64,000 nucleotides of DNA, from positions 2,852,001 through 2,916,000 of the forward strand of contig OY829369.1 of assembly GCA_963691775.1 (NCBI GenBank). The letters run 5' to 3'. Every line of letters starts with the position of its first letter. Within the stretch, counting starts at the first letter, position 1. A program made the position numbers and the translations under genes. This stretch comes from JAZBPO01 sp963691775 (GTDB taxonomy: Bacteria > Pseudomonadota > Gammaproteobacteria > Pseudomonadales > Azotimanducaceae). Below, piece by piece: positions 30,409 to 38,541 of this stretch. The notes under the pieces are model-generated. The model made no database searches and was not told where the DNA came from. It saw only the letters and a program-made list of their open reading frames with translations.

Positions 30409-32352
30409 TCAGCGGCGTACCCTGTGCTCGATCAGATCGTCCACGACGCTCGGATCTGCGAGCGTCGAGGTGTCGCCCAGGCTGTCGAGTTCGTTCTCGG
30501 CGACCTTGCGCAGGATGCGTCGCATGATCTTTCCCGAACGTGTCTTTGGCAGTCCCGGAGCCCACTGGATCACGTCGGGTTTGGCGAAGGGGCCGATCTC
30601 GGCGCGCACAAGCTGGGTCAGTTCGTCCAGCAGCCCTTCGCTGGCTTCTGCGTCTGTCATGAGCGTCACGTAGGCGTAGATGCCTTGGCCCTTCACATCG
30701 TGTGGGAAGCCGACAACGGCCGCCTCTGCCACGGCGCTATGAAGCACTAGCGCGCTCTCGACTTCGGCGGTTCCGATGCGATGGCCCGAAACATTGATGA
30801 CGTCGTCAACGCGGCCCGTGATCCACCAATAGCCGTCTTCATCGCGACGCGCACCATCGCCGGTGAAGTAGTAGCCCGGATAGGTTGAATAATAGGTGTC
30901 GACGACGCGCTGATGGTCGCCGTAGACGGTGCGTATCTGACTCGGCCAGGACGCCTTGATGACGAGATTGCCTCGGATCTCTCCTTCTTCCCCTATGAGA
31001 TTGCCGTGAGCGTCCATGAGCGCCGGCTGGACGCCGAAGAATGGGCGGGTTGCGCTGCCGGGCTTCAGGTCCGTTGCGCCCGGGAGCGGAGAGATCATGA
31101 TCGCGCCCGTTTCCGTCTGCCACCAAGTGTCTACGATCGGACAGCGAGCCTCGCCCACTACGCGGTGATACCACTCCCAGGCTTCGGGGTTGATTGGTTC
31201 GCCGACGGAGCCGAGCAAGCGCAGCGATGAGCGCTTAGTGCGGCTTACAAATTCATCTCCCTGCCCCATGACCTGACGAATCATCGTGGGGGCGGTGTAG
31301 AAGATGGAGACGTCGTGCTTATCGCACACCTCCCACGCGCGTGCCGCGTCTGGATAGGTCGGCACGCCTTCAAACATCAGCGTGGTAGCCCCGTTGGAGA
31401 GGGGGCCGTAGACGATGTAGGAATGGCCGGTGATCCAACCTACGTCGGCGGTGCACCAGTAAATCTCTCCGTCCTGATAGTCGAAAACGTAGCGGTGCGT
31501 CAGCGTGGCCATCAGCAGATAGCCGCCGGTGCCGTGCTGGACGCCCTTGGGCTTCCCGGTAGAGCCCGATGTATAGAGGATAAAGAGCGGATCCTCGGAG
31601 GCCATCTCCTCGCAGGGACATTCCGCCTCCATCTGCGCGGTGATCTGGTCATACCAGACATCGCGCGGTTCGACCCAGGGGACGCTTCTACCGGTGCGGC
31701 GCACCGTGAGCACGGTGTGTACGTGGGGGCAGTCCTTCAGAGCCTGCTCGGTGTTCGCTTTCAGCGGAATATACTTGCCGCCTCGCATGCCCTCGTCGGC
31801 GGTAATGACGACGCGGCAGTCGGAGTCGAGGATTCGGTCGCGCAGCGACTGCGGCGAGAACCCACCGAAGACGACCGAGTGAACGGCACCGATGCGAGCG
31901 CACGCGAGCATCGCGTAGGCCGCCTCGGGAATCATCGGCATGTAGATGCAGACGCGGTCGCCCTTCGTGACGCCGCGCGCCTTCAGCGCGTTCGCGAGGC
32001 GACAGACGGCTGCATGCACTTCGCCGTAGGTGAGGCGTGCATCTTCGCTCGGATCGTCGCCTTCCCAGATGATCGCGACCTGATCGCCGCGCGCTTCCAG
32101 ATGACGGTCCAGGCAGTTGTAGCAGGCGTTTAGCGTGCCGCCTTCAAACCAGCGGACGTTGCCGGCCGGAAGGTCCGCCGAATGCGGCGCCCATGCATCG
32201 GCAAACCAGTCCAGGTGCTCGCGGGCCATGCGCGAGAAAAAACCGTCCGGATCGCGTACGGATTCTTCGTACAGTCGTGCGTAGTCGTCTTGGTCGAGGA
32301 GCGCGCGTGCCCGCGCCGCCTCCGGAACGGGGTACACCTTGCCGTCGCTCAT
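30409..32352 (-). CDS. acs: Acetyl-CoA synthetase (AMP-forming)
   Basis: Activates acetate to acetyl-CoA through acetyl-AMP. 647 aa (E. coli 652). The adenylation motif is YTSGSTGKPKGVQHGTGG; WWQTETGAIMISPLPG, YYFTGDGARRDEDGYWW and GRVDDVINVSGHRIGTAE mark the core and hinge. Lys608 in RSGKIMRR is the residue acetylated in homologues. ATG 32352 follows GGAGGG at 4 bp; the frame upstream to 32553 is Arg-rich noise antisense to nothing real. Next to pgi on the same strand (50-bp gap), as acs-pgi-panCB in Pseudomonas. Confidence 0.97.
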   Translation of the reverse strand: MSDGKVYPVPEAARARALLDQDDYARLYEESVRDPDGFFSRMAREHLDWFADAWAPHSADLPAGNVRWFEGGTLNACYNCLDRHLEARGDQVAIIWEGDDPSEDARLTYGEVHAAVCRLANALKARGVTKGDRVCIYMPMIPEAAYAMLACARIGAVHSVVFGGFSPQSLRDRILDSDCRVVITADEGMRGGKYIPLKANTEQALKDCPHVHTVLTVRRTGRSVPWVEPRDVWYDQITAQMEAECPCEEMASEDPLFILYTSGSTGKPKGVQHGTGGYLLMATLTHRYVFDYQDGEIYWCTADVGWITGHSYIVYGPLSNGATTLMFEGVPTYPDAARAWEVCDKHDVSIFYTAPTMIRQVMGQGDEFVSRTKRSSLRLLGSVGEPINPEAWEWYHRVVGEARCPIVDTWWQTETGAIMISPLPGATDLKPGSATRPFFGVQPALMDAHGNLIGEEGEIRGNLVIKASWPSQIRTVYGDHQRVVDTYYSTYPGYYFTGDGARRDEDGYWWITGRVDDVINVSGHRIGTAEVESALVLHSAVAEAAVVGFPHDVKGQGIYAYVTLMTDAEASEGLLDELTQLVRAEIGPFAKPDVIQWAPGLPKTRSGKIMRRILRKVAENELDSLGDTSTLADPSVVDDLIEHRVRR

Positions 32353-32402
32353 CGGTCCCTCCGCTGACGTGACGAAGCCGCTTCGCGCAAGGACGGGAGC
32401 CC

Positions 32403-34055
32403 TCAGTCGCGCGCGATCGATCGGAAGATCTTCACCAGTTCTCTCGTCGTAGGGTCGTCGAGCGATGCGATGGCCGCGTCGGCGTCTCCCTCGCTGGCCG
32501 CTATCGCTCCTTCGATGCGGTCGCCGAGCACCTTTCCGAGCTCGACGCCCCACTGGTCGAACGAGTTAACGCGCCAGATCATACCCTGCACGAACACCTT
32601 GTGTTCGTGCAGGGCGACGAGTGCGCCAATGCTTTCCGGCGCCAGGTCGTCCAGGAGTACGAGTGTGCTTGGATGCCCGCCTGGCAACACGCGATGGGTC
32701 GCTTCGGCGGTCACCTCGTCGTCGGGCACGCCGCGTGCGTGGAGCATCGGCTCCAGCTCTTCGAGCTGACGCCCGCGGGCGAAGGCCTCCGCCTGCGCGA
32801 AGCAATGTGAGACGAGCCACCGATGGTGTTCCTCGAGCTCGTGGTTCGCGCGCAGCGGAAGCACAAGCTCCGCGCTGAACTTGCGCGTGCCCTGATGTAG
32901 CAGCTGGTGATACGCGTGTTGCCCGGTCGTACCCACGTTTCCCCAGAGGACCGGGCTCGTGTGGCGCGAGACGGTTCCGCCGTCGAGGGATGCGCTTTTG
33001 CCGTTGCTCTCCATCTCGAGCTGTTGCAGATAGTCTGGCAGGCGCGCGAGCGCGCTTGCGTAGGGCAGCACGGCCAGGCTTTCCGTACCGAGGCAATTCG
33101 TGTTCCAGATTTCTGCGAGGGCGAGCAGGAGCGGAGCGTTTCTCTCGGGCGCTGCCTGTGCGAAGTGCTCATCCATTTCATGAGCGCCGGCGAGGAGTGC
33201 GCGGAAGGCTGCCGAACCGTGGCGCAGCGCGATTGGAAGTCCGATCGGAGACCACATCGAGAGGCGTCCGCCAACCCAGTCCCAGAGGGGGAAAAGGTTC
33301 TCTGCGGGCAAGCCGTATCGCCTGGCGGCTTCGAGATTGGTCGACACGGCAACGAAGTGCTTCGGGATATCCTCCACGCGTCCGCCGCGCTCCAGGAACC
33401 AGCGACGGGCCGTTTCCGCATTGACCTTCGTCTCCAGTGTCCCGAAGGACTTCGATGCGATGACGAAGAGCGTACGGTCTGCTGGTAGCGGTGCGAGCAG
33501 CGTCGCGGCTTCGTGGCCATCGATGTTGGCAAGGAAGTGAATCTTGGGGCTCGCTGCGGGCGCCGGTTCGAGCGCATCGCAGACCAGGGCGGGCCCCAGC
33601 GCTGAGCCGCCGATGCCGATGTTCACGACGTGCTCTATCGGTGCCCCGTTGGCACCGCGCCAGCGGCCCTCACGTACGTTGTCGGCGAGTGCGCAGACCC
33701 GATCAAGGGCTTCGTGCACGGGAGCGACGATGTCTTCGCCGCCCAGTTCCAGGCGCTGATCGCGCCTCATGCGTAGTGCTGTATGGAGAACCGCCCGGCC
33801 CTCGGTGGGGTTGAATTCGTTCGCAGTGAAAAGAGTGCCGCGTGCGTCCAGAGCGCCGCTCGCGTCCGCGAGGGCGATAAGCGCCGCGCGTACTGGGCCG
33901 TTCCAGCGCTGGCGAGAGAAGTCGATCTGCATACGCGGCGCGATGACCCGTTCGGCTTCGAAACGGTCGGGCGAATCGAGCAGCGTCACAAGGGATGGAA
34001 CTTCGTTCGCCAGCGCTTCCAAGCGTGTCCAGCTGGATTCGATTTCTGCGGTCAT
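32403..34055 (-). CDS. pgi: Glucose-6-phosphate isomerase
   Basis: Interconverts glucose-6-phosphate and fructose-6-phosphate. 550 aa (E. coli 549). Both PGI signatures are seen: the phosphate-binding SKSFGTLETKVNA and GNVGTTGQHAYHQLLHQG, with NIGIGGSALGP before them and SFDQWGVELGK near the C-terminus carrying the catalytic Lys. The ATG at 34055 overlaps the panC stop by 4 nt (ATGA), so the two are translationally coupled. panD, usually between panC and pgi in Pseudomonas, is absent. Confidence 0.97.
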   Translation of the reverse strand: MTAEIESSWTRLEALANEVPSLVTLLDSPDRFEAERVIAPRMQIDFSRQRWNGPVRAALIALADASGALDARGTLFTANEFNPTEGRAVLHTALRMRRDQRLELGGEDIVAPVHEALDRVCALADNVREGRWRGANGAPIEHVVNIGIGGSALGPALVCDALEPAPAASPKIHFLANIDGHEAATLLAPLPADRTLFVIASKSFGTLETKVNAETARRWFLERGGRVEDIPKHFVAVSTNLEAARRYGLPAENLFPLWDWVGGRLSMWSPIGLPIALRHGSAAFRALLAGAHEMDEHFAQAAPERNAPLLLALAEIWNTNCLGTESLAVLPYASALARLPDYLQQLEMESNGKSASLDGGTVSRHTSPVLWGNVGTTGQHAYHQLLHQGTRKFSAELVLPLRANHELEEHHRWLVSHCFAQAEAFARGRQLEELEPMLHARGVPDDEVTAEATHRVLPGGHPSTLVLLDDLAPESIGALVALHEHKVFVQGMIWRVNSFDQWGVELGKVLGDRIEGAIAASEGDADAAIASLDDPTTRELVKIFRSIARD

Positions 34056-34915
34056 GGCAGTTCGGGCTCCGGGCTGATGTTGTCGATGAGGCGTGCCTTG
34101 CCGAGTCGGGCCGCGCCGAGAACGACGAGATCTCGGGCGTCCGCATCCGTGTCCGGCGCAGCCAGATCGGCGCTCGACCGAATCGAGACGTAGTCCGGCT
34201 CGAATCCGGCACCCATGAGGGCATCCATCGCCCCTGTCTCGAGGGTCCTGAATTCCCTGCTGCCGTCGGCCAGCGCCTCAGCGACGCGCCTGAGCGTTGC
34301 GGCGAGCAGGGGCGCCCGGGATCGTTCTTCGGAAGATAGGTAGCTGTTGCGCGACGATAGAGCCAGCCCGTCGGGCGCACGTATGGTGTCCACGCCGCGG
34401 ATCTCCAGAGGCATCGAGAGATCCCGGGCCATCCGCTTGATCAGCGTCAGCTGCTGTAAATCCTTGCGTCCGAAGACCGCGATGTCCGGTCCGATCAGGG
34501 AGAAAAGCTTCGCGACCACGGTGGTTACACCATCGAAGTGCCCGGGGCGCGCGGCGCCGCAGAGCTCGCGAGACAGGCCGGAAACGGACACGATCGTTGC
34601 GAGATTCGCGCCGTCCGGATACATCGCCAGAACCGGCGGGGCGAAGAGCAGATCTGTACCACGTGCGCTCAGAGCCTTGGCATCTGCGGCGAGCGTTCGG
34701 GGATAAGCGGCGTAGTCTTCACCTGGTCCGAATTGCAGGGGGTTGACGAAAATAGTGGCAACGACCCGGTCAGCGAGCGTCCGTGCCGCGTCGATCAGGG
34801 CAAGATGCCCCTCATGCAGATTGCCCATGGTGGGTACGAGGGCAATGCGTTCGCCGTCGCGTCGCAGCGCAGCAAGGCGCACACGGAGCGCGGCAACCTC
34901 GTGAATCTGCTCCAT
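34052..34915 (-). CDS. panC: Pantoate-beta-alanine ligase (pantothenate synthetase)
   Basis: Condenses pantoate and beta-alanine using ATP in pantothenate/CoA synthesis. 287 aa. The cytidylyltransferase-type HxGH motif reads VPTMGNLHEGHLALI; TIFVNPLQFGPGEDYAAYPR, ELCGAARPGHFDGVTTVV, FGRKDLQQL and LALSSRNSYLS are the pantoate- and ATP-binding blocks. 14 bp after panB; its stop overlaps the pgi start. Confidence 0.97.
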   Translation of the reverse strand: MEQIHEVAALRVRLAALRRDGERIALVPTMGNLHEGHLALIDAARTLADRVVATIFVNPLQFGPGEDYAAYPRTLAADAKALSARGTDLLFAPPVLAMYPDGANLATIVSVSGLSRELCGAARPGHFDGVTTVVAKLFSLIGPDIAVFGRKDLQQLTLIKRMARDLSMPLEIRGVDTIRAPDGLALSSRNSYLSSEERSRAPLLAATLRRVAEALADGSREFRTLETGAMDALMGAGFEPDYVSIRSSADLAAPDTDADARDLVVLGAARLGKARLIDNISPEPELP

Positions 34916-34929
34916 CGAACCTTGTCCGG

Positions 34930-35751
34930 TCAGGTGAAACAGTGCTCAGGCGCGGGAAAGGCCCCGGATTTGACGGCCTCGCGGTAGGCGGTGAAAGCCC
35001 CGCGGATTCCGTCGTTGCTCGCCGGCATGAAGTTCTTGATGAACTTCGGCAGCTTGATATCCGGGGGCGTTATCCCGAGGGCGTCGTGCATGACCATGAT
35101 CTGCCCATCGGTGTGCGGGCCGGCGCCGATGCCGATGGTGGGAATTTCCAGCGCTTCGGTCATCGCCCGCGCGAGATCGACAGGTACGCATTCGAGGAGC
35201 AGCACGCTTGCCCCTGCGTCCTGCAGCATGAGTGCTTCATCGATCATGACCTGCGCCTTGTCTGGGTCGCGGCCCTGCACGCGATAGCCGCCGAGGCGGT
35301 TGATCGACTGGGGCGTGAGCCCCATGTGAGCGCAGACGGGAATACCGCGTTCGGCAAGCAATCGGGTCGATCCGGCCAGCCAACCGCCCCCTTCCAACTT
35401 GACCATATGGGCGCCGGCGCGCATCAGGGCTGCTGCGCTGTCGAGTGCCTGATGCTCATGCGCATAACTCATGAACGGCAGGTCGGCCATGATCAGGGAG
35501 CCGGAGTTGCCCGCCTGTACGCAGTGCATGTGGTAGACGATGTCTTCGAGCGTCACCGGCAGGGTGCTCTCGTGGCCCTGAAGGACCATGCCGAGAGAGT
35601 CTCCCACGAGGATCACTTCTATACCTGCGCTCGAGATCATCTCCGCGAAGCACGAATCATAGGCTGTCAGGCAGGCGAACTTCTCGCCCGTCGATTTCAT
35701 GCGAGTCAGGGTGGTCAGGGAAATTCGCTTGGTAGCGCTCTGGCTGCTCAT
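34930..35751 (-). CDS. panB: 3-methyl-2-oxobutanoate hydroxymethyltransferase
   Basis: Makes ketopantoate from ketoisovalerate and methylene-tetrahydrofolate, the first committed step to pantothenate. 273 aa. Conserved blocks: KFACLTAYD, VGDSLGMVLQGHESTLPVT, ADLPFMSYA, VKLEGGGW and LLLECVP, with the catalytic Glu in the last. ATG 35751 (MSSQSATKRISLTTLTRMK) is chosen by homology; a later ATG (MKSTGEKF) is possible and neither has a strong Shine-Dalgarno sequence. 28 bp downstream of the deoxynucleoside kinase. Confidence 0.96.
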   Translation of the reverse strand: MSSQSATKRISLTTLTRMKSTGEKFACLTAYDSCFAEMISSAGIEVILVGDSLGMVLQGHESTLPVTLEDIVYHMHCVQAGNSGSLIMADLPFMSYAHEHQALDSAAALMRAGAHMVKLEGGGWLAGSTRLLAERGIPVCAHMGLTPQSINRLGGYRVQGRDPDKAQVMIDEALMLQDAGASVLLLECVPVDLARAMTEALEIPTIGIGAGPHTDGQIMVMHDALGITPPDIKLPKFIKNFMPASNDGIRGAFTAYREAVKSGAFPAPEHCFT

Positions 35752-35779
35752 GGGGCGTGCGGCTCTGTCCCGGTGGCTT

Positions 35780-36481
35780 TCAGATGAGCGAGGGGTGCGG
35801 GTTGAAATAACTGCGTACGCTGCCAGGCATACGGACCACCTCGACGAGGCGCGCATACTGATCGTCGTCCCCGACGAGGTCAATTTCGGCGGCATTCACG
35901 ATCAGAAGTGGCGCTGCATCGTAATAGTGGAAGAAGCGTGCATAGGCGTCGCAGAGGCGATCGAGGTAAGCCGGATCCATTTCCTGTTCGGAGGGTATGC
36001 CGCGCCGCTGGATACGTTGCTGCAGCACGGGCGTCGGCGCTTGCAGATAGATGACGAGATCTGGCGTTGGAGGATCGAGCGTCAGATGCTCATGGACATT
36101 CCGATACAGCTCTAGCTCCGCTTCGTCGAGCGTGAGTTCCGCGAACAGATTGTCCTTTTCCAGCAGAAAGTCGGAGATGTGCTGCGGCTCGAACAGTGCT
36201 CCCTGTCGCCAGTGGCGAAGCTGTTCGGCGCGCTGCAGAAGAAAGAACAGCTGTGTTGGCAGTGCGTTGCGGCGCGGCGCTTCGTAGAAGCGGTCCAGGA
36301 AAGGGTTATCGGCGGGGTTCTCGAGCAATGTGTCATAGCCGAAAGTGTCGGCAAGGCGAAGTGCAAGGGAGGTTTTGCCAACGCCAACGGGGCCCTCGAC
36401 GACGATGTAGCGCGGCGGCGTTTCGGAGCCTTGCCTCGCCTCGCTGCGCGCAGGAACGCCATCGCCCTCAGACCTGAGCAC
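35780..36481 (-). CDS. Deoxynucleoside kinase family protein (dNK/dGK-like)
   Basis: P-loop kinase of the deoxynucleoside kinase family, phosphorylating a deoxynucleoside at the 5' position. 233 aa. Walker A is VEGPVGVGKTSLA near residues 25-37. A DxxxxNPF-type block ENPADNPFLDRFYE and the lid motif QQRIQRRGIPSEQ are typical. Start: GTG at 36481 is 8 bp from GGAGG and overlaps the pcnB end by 14 nt; the frame upstream lies wholly inside pcnB and is rejected. In many gammaproteobacteria folK sits here or beside it; folK is not found in this window. Substrate not assignable from sequence alone. Confidence 0.85.
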   Translation of the reverse strand: MLRSEGDGVPARSEARQGSETPPRYIVVEGPVGVGKTSLALRLADTFGYDTLLENPADNPFLDRFYEAPRRNALPTQLFFLLQRAEQLRHWRQGALFEPQHISDFLLEKDNLFAELTLDEAELELYRNVHEHLTLDPPTPDLVIYLQAPTPVLQQRIQRRGIPSEQEMDPAYLDRLCDAYARFFHYYDAAPLLIVNAAEIDLVGDDDQYARLVEVVRMPGSVRSYFNPHPSLI

Positions 36482-37910
36482 GGCGCCTGCCTCCGCGGCG
36501 ACCTCGCCTGCGGCGCGGACGATCACTACTGGGCAATGGGCCGTCGGATCCGCGGGCTGGCGAAAGCGCGCGGCGCATGGATTCCTGTTCCGCCTCGCGA
36601 ACGTCCTGATAGCGCGTCCACCAGTCTCCGGTGCCGCCGGTGCCTTCACCCGATGCCTCACGAACGCACAGGAAGTCATAGGCGGCCCGGAAGCGCGGGT
36701 GCTCTACGAGCCGTTCAACGCGGCGGGGATGAGGTGATTCAAGTCGAGCCTGGAGCATCCATGTTTCGCGAATGAAGGTTGTAAAGCGCCTTGGGACAGC
36801 GGTGTGCTGCTGCTGGCGCCCGAGCACCTCGGTCGAGGCCTGATCGAGCGCATCCGCGTATGCTAGTCCGTCAAGTTGCAATCGCCGCTGTTGCTCGACC
36901 ATGGGCGGCCAAAGGAGCGCGGCGAGCAAGAATCCCGGCGTTACAGGGCGGTCTTCTCGAACGCGTTGGTCGGTGCTTGCAAACGCAATACGCGCGAGCG
37001 TCTCCGCGGTGGGGTCTCGGTTCATGGCCCCGTCTACCTCTGGAAACAGCATTTGGAAGACGCCGAACTCGCGCAGCAGCTCGAATGTGCGCTCCGCATG
37101 GCCGTGGAGGAAGAGTTTTCCGATTTCGTCGAACAGGCGGGCCGGGGGGATGTGAAGCAGTAGCTTGGCGAGGCTCGGTATCGGTGTTGCGGTGCTGCGC
37201 TCGATTTCGAAGTCAAGTTTTGCGGCGAAGCGGATAGCCCGAAGCATGCGCACTGGATCTTCGCGATAGCGCTGATGGGGATCGCCGATTAAACGAATCC
37301 TGCGCGCTTCGATGTCGGCCATGCCGTCCGCGAAGTCGTAAATGCAGAAGTCCGCAGGCGTGTAGTAGAGGGAATTGATTGTGAAATCACGGCGCGCAGC
37401 GTCTTCCTCCACCGTGCCATAGACGTTGTCGCGGAGCAGCATTCCGCCCTCGCTGCGGGCAGCGGCGGGCTCACCCTCATTTCGCGCTCGTCGACGGCTG
37501 GGCAGTTCACCCTCGCCGATAGGCGCCGTATCGTCCGCGGAGCCCGAACGGAAGGTTGCGACTTCAATGATTTCCGCTCCGAAGCGTACGTGAGCAAGGC
37601 GAAAGCGGCGGCCGATCAGTCGGCAGTTGCGGAAGAGTTCCCGCACCTCTTCTGGAGTTGCATCGGTGGCGACGTCGAAGTCCTTCGGGTGGCCTTCGAG
37701 CAGCAGATCGCGAACGCCGCCGCCGACGAGGAAAGCCTGGTGCCCCGCTGAGATGAGGCGGTACAGCACTTTCATCGCGTTTGGGCTGATATCGCGACGC
37801 GAGATCGGGTGCGCGTCTCTGGCGTAGATGCGAGCGCCGGTAGAGGTGAGCACCGGCTCGAAGCGGGCGCCTGCGCCGCTGGCTTGATCGGTACCGGATT
37901 CTGAACTCAC
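36468..37910 (-). CDS. pcnB: Poly(A) polymerase I
   Basis: Adds 3' poly(A) tails that target RNAs for decay. 480 aa. The nucleotidyltransferase core has LVGGGVRDLLLEG followed by DFDVATDATPEEV with the two catalytic Asp residues. The blocks RRDFTINSLYY, DPHQRYREDPVRMLRAIRFAAKL and the neck/body domain follow. A basic Arg-rich C-terminal tail is typical. Between the head strands there is a longer insert (about residues 130-155) than in E. coli. Start taken as the GTG at 37910; the open frame to 38114 runs into the small-RNA region and its terminator, so longer starts are unlikely. Codes on after the ncRNA terminator, 103 bp away. Confidence 0.95.
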   Translation of the reverse strand: MSSESGTDQASGAGARFEPVLTSTGARIYARDAHPISRRDISPNAMKVLYRLISAGHQAFLVGGGVRDLLLEGHPKDFDVATDATPEEVRELFRNCRLIGRRFRLAHVRFGAEIIEVATFRSGSADDTAPIGEGELPSRRRARNEGEPAAARSEGGMLLRDNVYGTVEEDAARRDFTINSLYYTPADFCIYDFADGMADIEARRIRLIGDPHQRYREDPVRMLRAIRFAAKLDFEIERSTATPIPSLAKLLLHIPPARLFDEIGKLFLHGHAERTFELLREFGVFQMLFPEVDGAMNRDPTAETLARIAFASTDQRVREDRPVTPGFLLAALLWPPMVEQQRRLQLDGLAYADALDQASTEVLGRQQQHTAVPRRFTTFIRETWMLQARLESPHPRRVERLVEHPRFRAAYDFLCVREASGEGTGGTGDWWTRYQDVREAEQESMRRALSPARGSDGPLPSSDRPRRRRGRRGGRRRAQV

Positions 37911-38013
37911 GGGGCCTTGTGCCTCGAAGGGTCTATGCCGCCTAAGTGATGGGAGGATGATAGCAGACGGGCGCGAGCGTCCTCGGCGGGGACGTGTAAA
38001 AGCGATGCAAACA

Positions 38014-38042
38014 AAAAGGGGAAGGCTTTCGCCTTCCCCTTT
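38014..38042 (-). terminator. Strong bidirectional-looking intrinsic terminator
   Basis: A 12-bp perfect stem, AAAGGGGAAGGC (38015-38026) and GCCTTCCCCTTT (38031-38042). On the minus strand the loop is GAAA, a GNRA tetraloop, and the stem runs into T residues (TTTTT, complement of 38013-38017). It ends the predicted small RNA and separates it from pcnB. Confidence 0.88.
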
Positions 38043-38153
38043 GGAAGCAGGATCGAAGCTCGTCATTGTGGGTCGCGGAGTTACCCGCACCCTCGTTCTA
38101 GTCGAGCCCCTCAACCTGCACGGTGTTCCAAGGAACGCCGCTTCTTCCTGTCG

Positions 38154-38216
38154 TCATGCCTTATCTGGCATTTCCGACGTGCTTCGCCGGGTGTGAAATC
38201 GTGCTTTCGCAGTCAT
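38154..38216 (-). CDS. Possible 20-residue peptide inside the small RNA
   Basis: ATG at 38216 to TGA at 38154, encoding MTAKARFHTR followed by RSTSEMPDKA, a basic peptide. A GGGGAAGGG sequence lies about 8 nt upstream. I recognise no homologue. It could make the RNA dual-function or be chance. Confidence 0.2.
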   Translation of the reverse strand: MTAKARFHTRRSTSEMPDKA

Positions 38217-38362
38217 GGTGGTGCCCTTCCCCAAAGACGTTCACCAAGGCGGCGTTCTCGTCGAACGCCCGATCTCAGGCCACTCCGGTCGGCCCCTCCC
38301 CCCATGTGTTCGGGACACGTGTCGTGACAGGACACAGCCGTTTTTTACGGCAAGGGAGAGAA

Positions 38363-38378
38363 AGCGATTTCCGTGCCA
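38363..38378 (-). promoter_or_regulatory. Sigma-54 promoter of the small RNA
   Basis: Minus strand TGGCACG (38378-38372), GAAA, TCGCT (38367-38363). The GG (38377-38376) and GC (38365-38364) are exactly 10 nt apart, and only one base differs from the TGGCACG-N4-TTGCT consensus. It points leftwards into the gap, towards the terminator at 38014-38042. Confidence 0.8.
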
Positions 38379-38470
38379 GGTCTTGTCGAGAAACTGGGGC
38401 TCGGAAAATCAATGGGTTAGGGGCCAGGCGGGACAATGAACGAGATTGGTGCCCTGCAGAGTGTGGCGGG

Positions 38471-38541
38471 ACGTTACCCTCGCTGTTACCGAATGGTTAC
38501 GGTGCTTCTTTAGGTAACACTTTGGCGTTTTAAACGTTACG
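38471..38541. promoter_or_regulatory. Cluster of GTTAC/GTAAC half-sites: likely CbrB upstream activator site
   Basis: Five copies in 70 bp, in plus-strand terms: GTTACC 38473-38478, GTTACC 38485-38490, GGTTAC 38495-38500, GGTAAC 38513-38518, GTTACG 38536-38541. On the minus strand, that of the promoter, this reads TGTTACC ... GTAACC ... GGTAACA ... GGTAAC. It lies about 120-190 bp upstream of the predicted sigma-54 start site, the normal distance for an enhancer-binding protein. I recall paired TGTTAC/GTAACA sites for CbrB at Pseudomonas crcZ. The last copy lies in the final codons of cbrB. Confidence 0.65.

Larger units (their letters stand above)
38014..38352 (-). ncRNA. Predicted CbrB/sigma-54-dependent small RNA (crcZ-position RNA)
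   Basis: About 339 nt, start inferred 12 nt after the sigma-54 -12 element and end at the terminator. The 620-bp gap between cbrB and pcnB has no convincing protein gene. On the minus strand the predicted RNA folds into many hairpins: GCCGT/ACGGC right at the 5' end; GGCGTTC/GAACGCC; GTCG-ATGCC/GGCAT-CGAC with an internal loop; CGG-GTTCC/GGAAC-CCG; GGGTGCGG/CCGC-ACCC; then the terminator. Position, promoter type and size match crcZ of Pseudomonas, which lies between cbrB and pcnB and is activated by CbrB with sigma-54. However, no repeated A-rich CA motif (AAnAAnAA type) is present, so I do not call it crcZ. A 20-codon frame (38154-38216) lies inside. Confidence 0.6.

Noticed and set aside
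36482..36679. Longer start for the deoxynucleoside kinase (299 aa)
   Set aside because: It would lie wholly within pcnB; GTG 36481 has a good GGAGG and gives a normal family length.
38014..38352. Calling the small RNA crcZ
   Set aside because: Position and promoter type fit, but I find no repeated AAnAAnAA-type CA motif; the name would imply a Crc/Hfq decoy that the sequence does not show.
38043..38352. tmRNA, 6S RNA, RNase P RNA or SRP RNA in the cbrB-pcnB gap
   Set aside because: None of their conserved blocks is present on either strand.
38123..38533. 136-aa plus-strand frame in the cbrB-pcnB gap
   Set aside because: No RBS, mixed composition and no family match; it runs antisense over the sigma-54 promoter, half-site array and small RNA.
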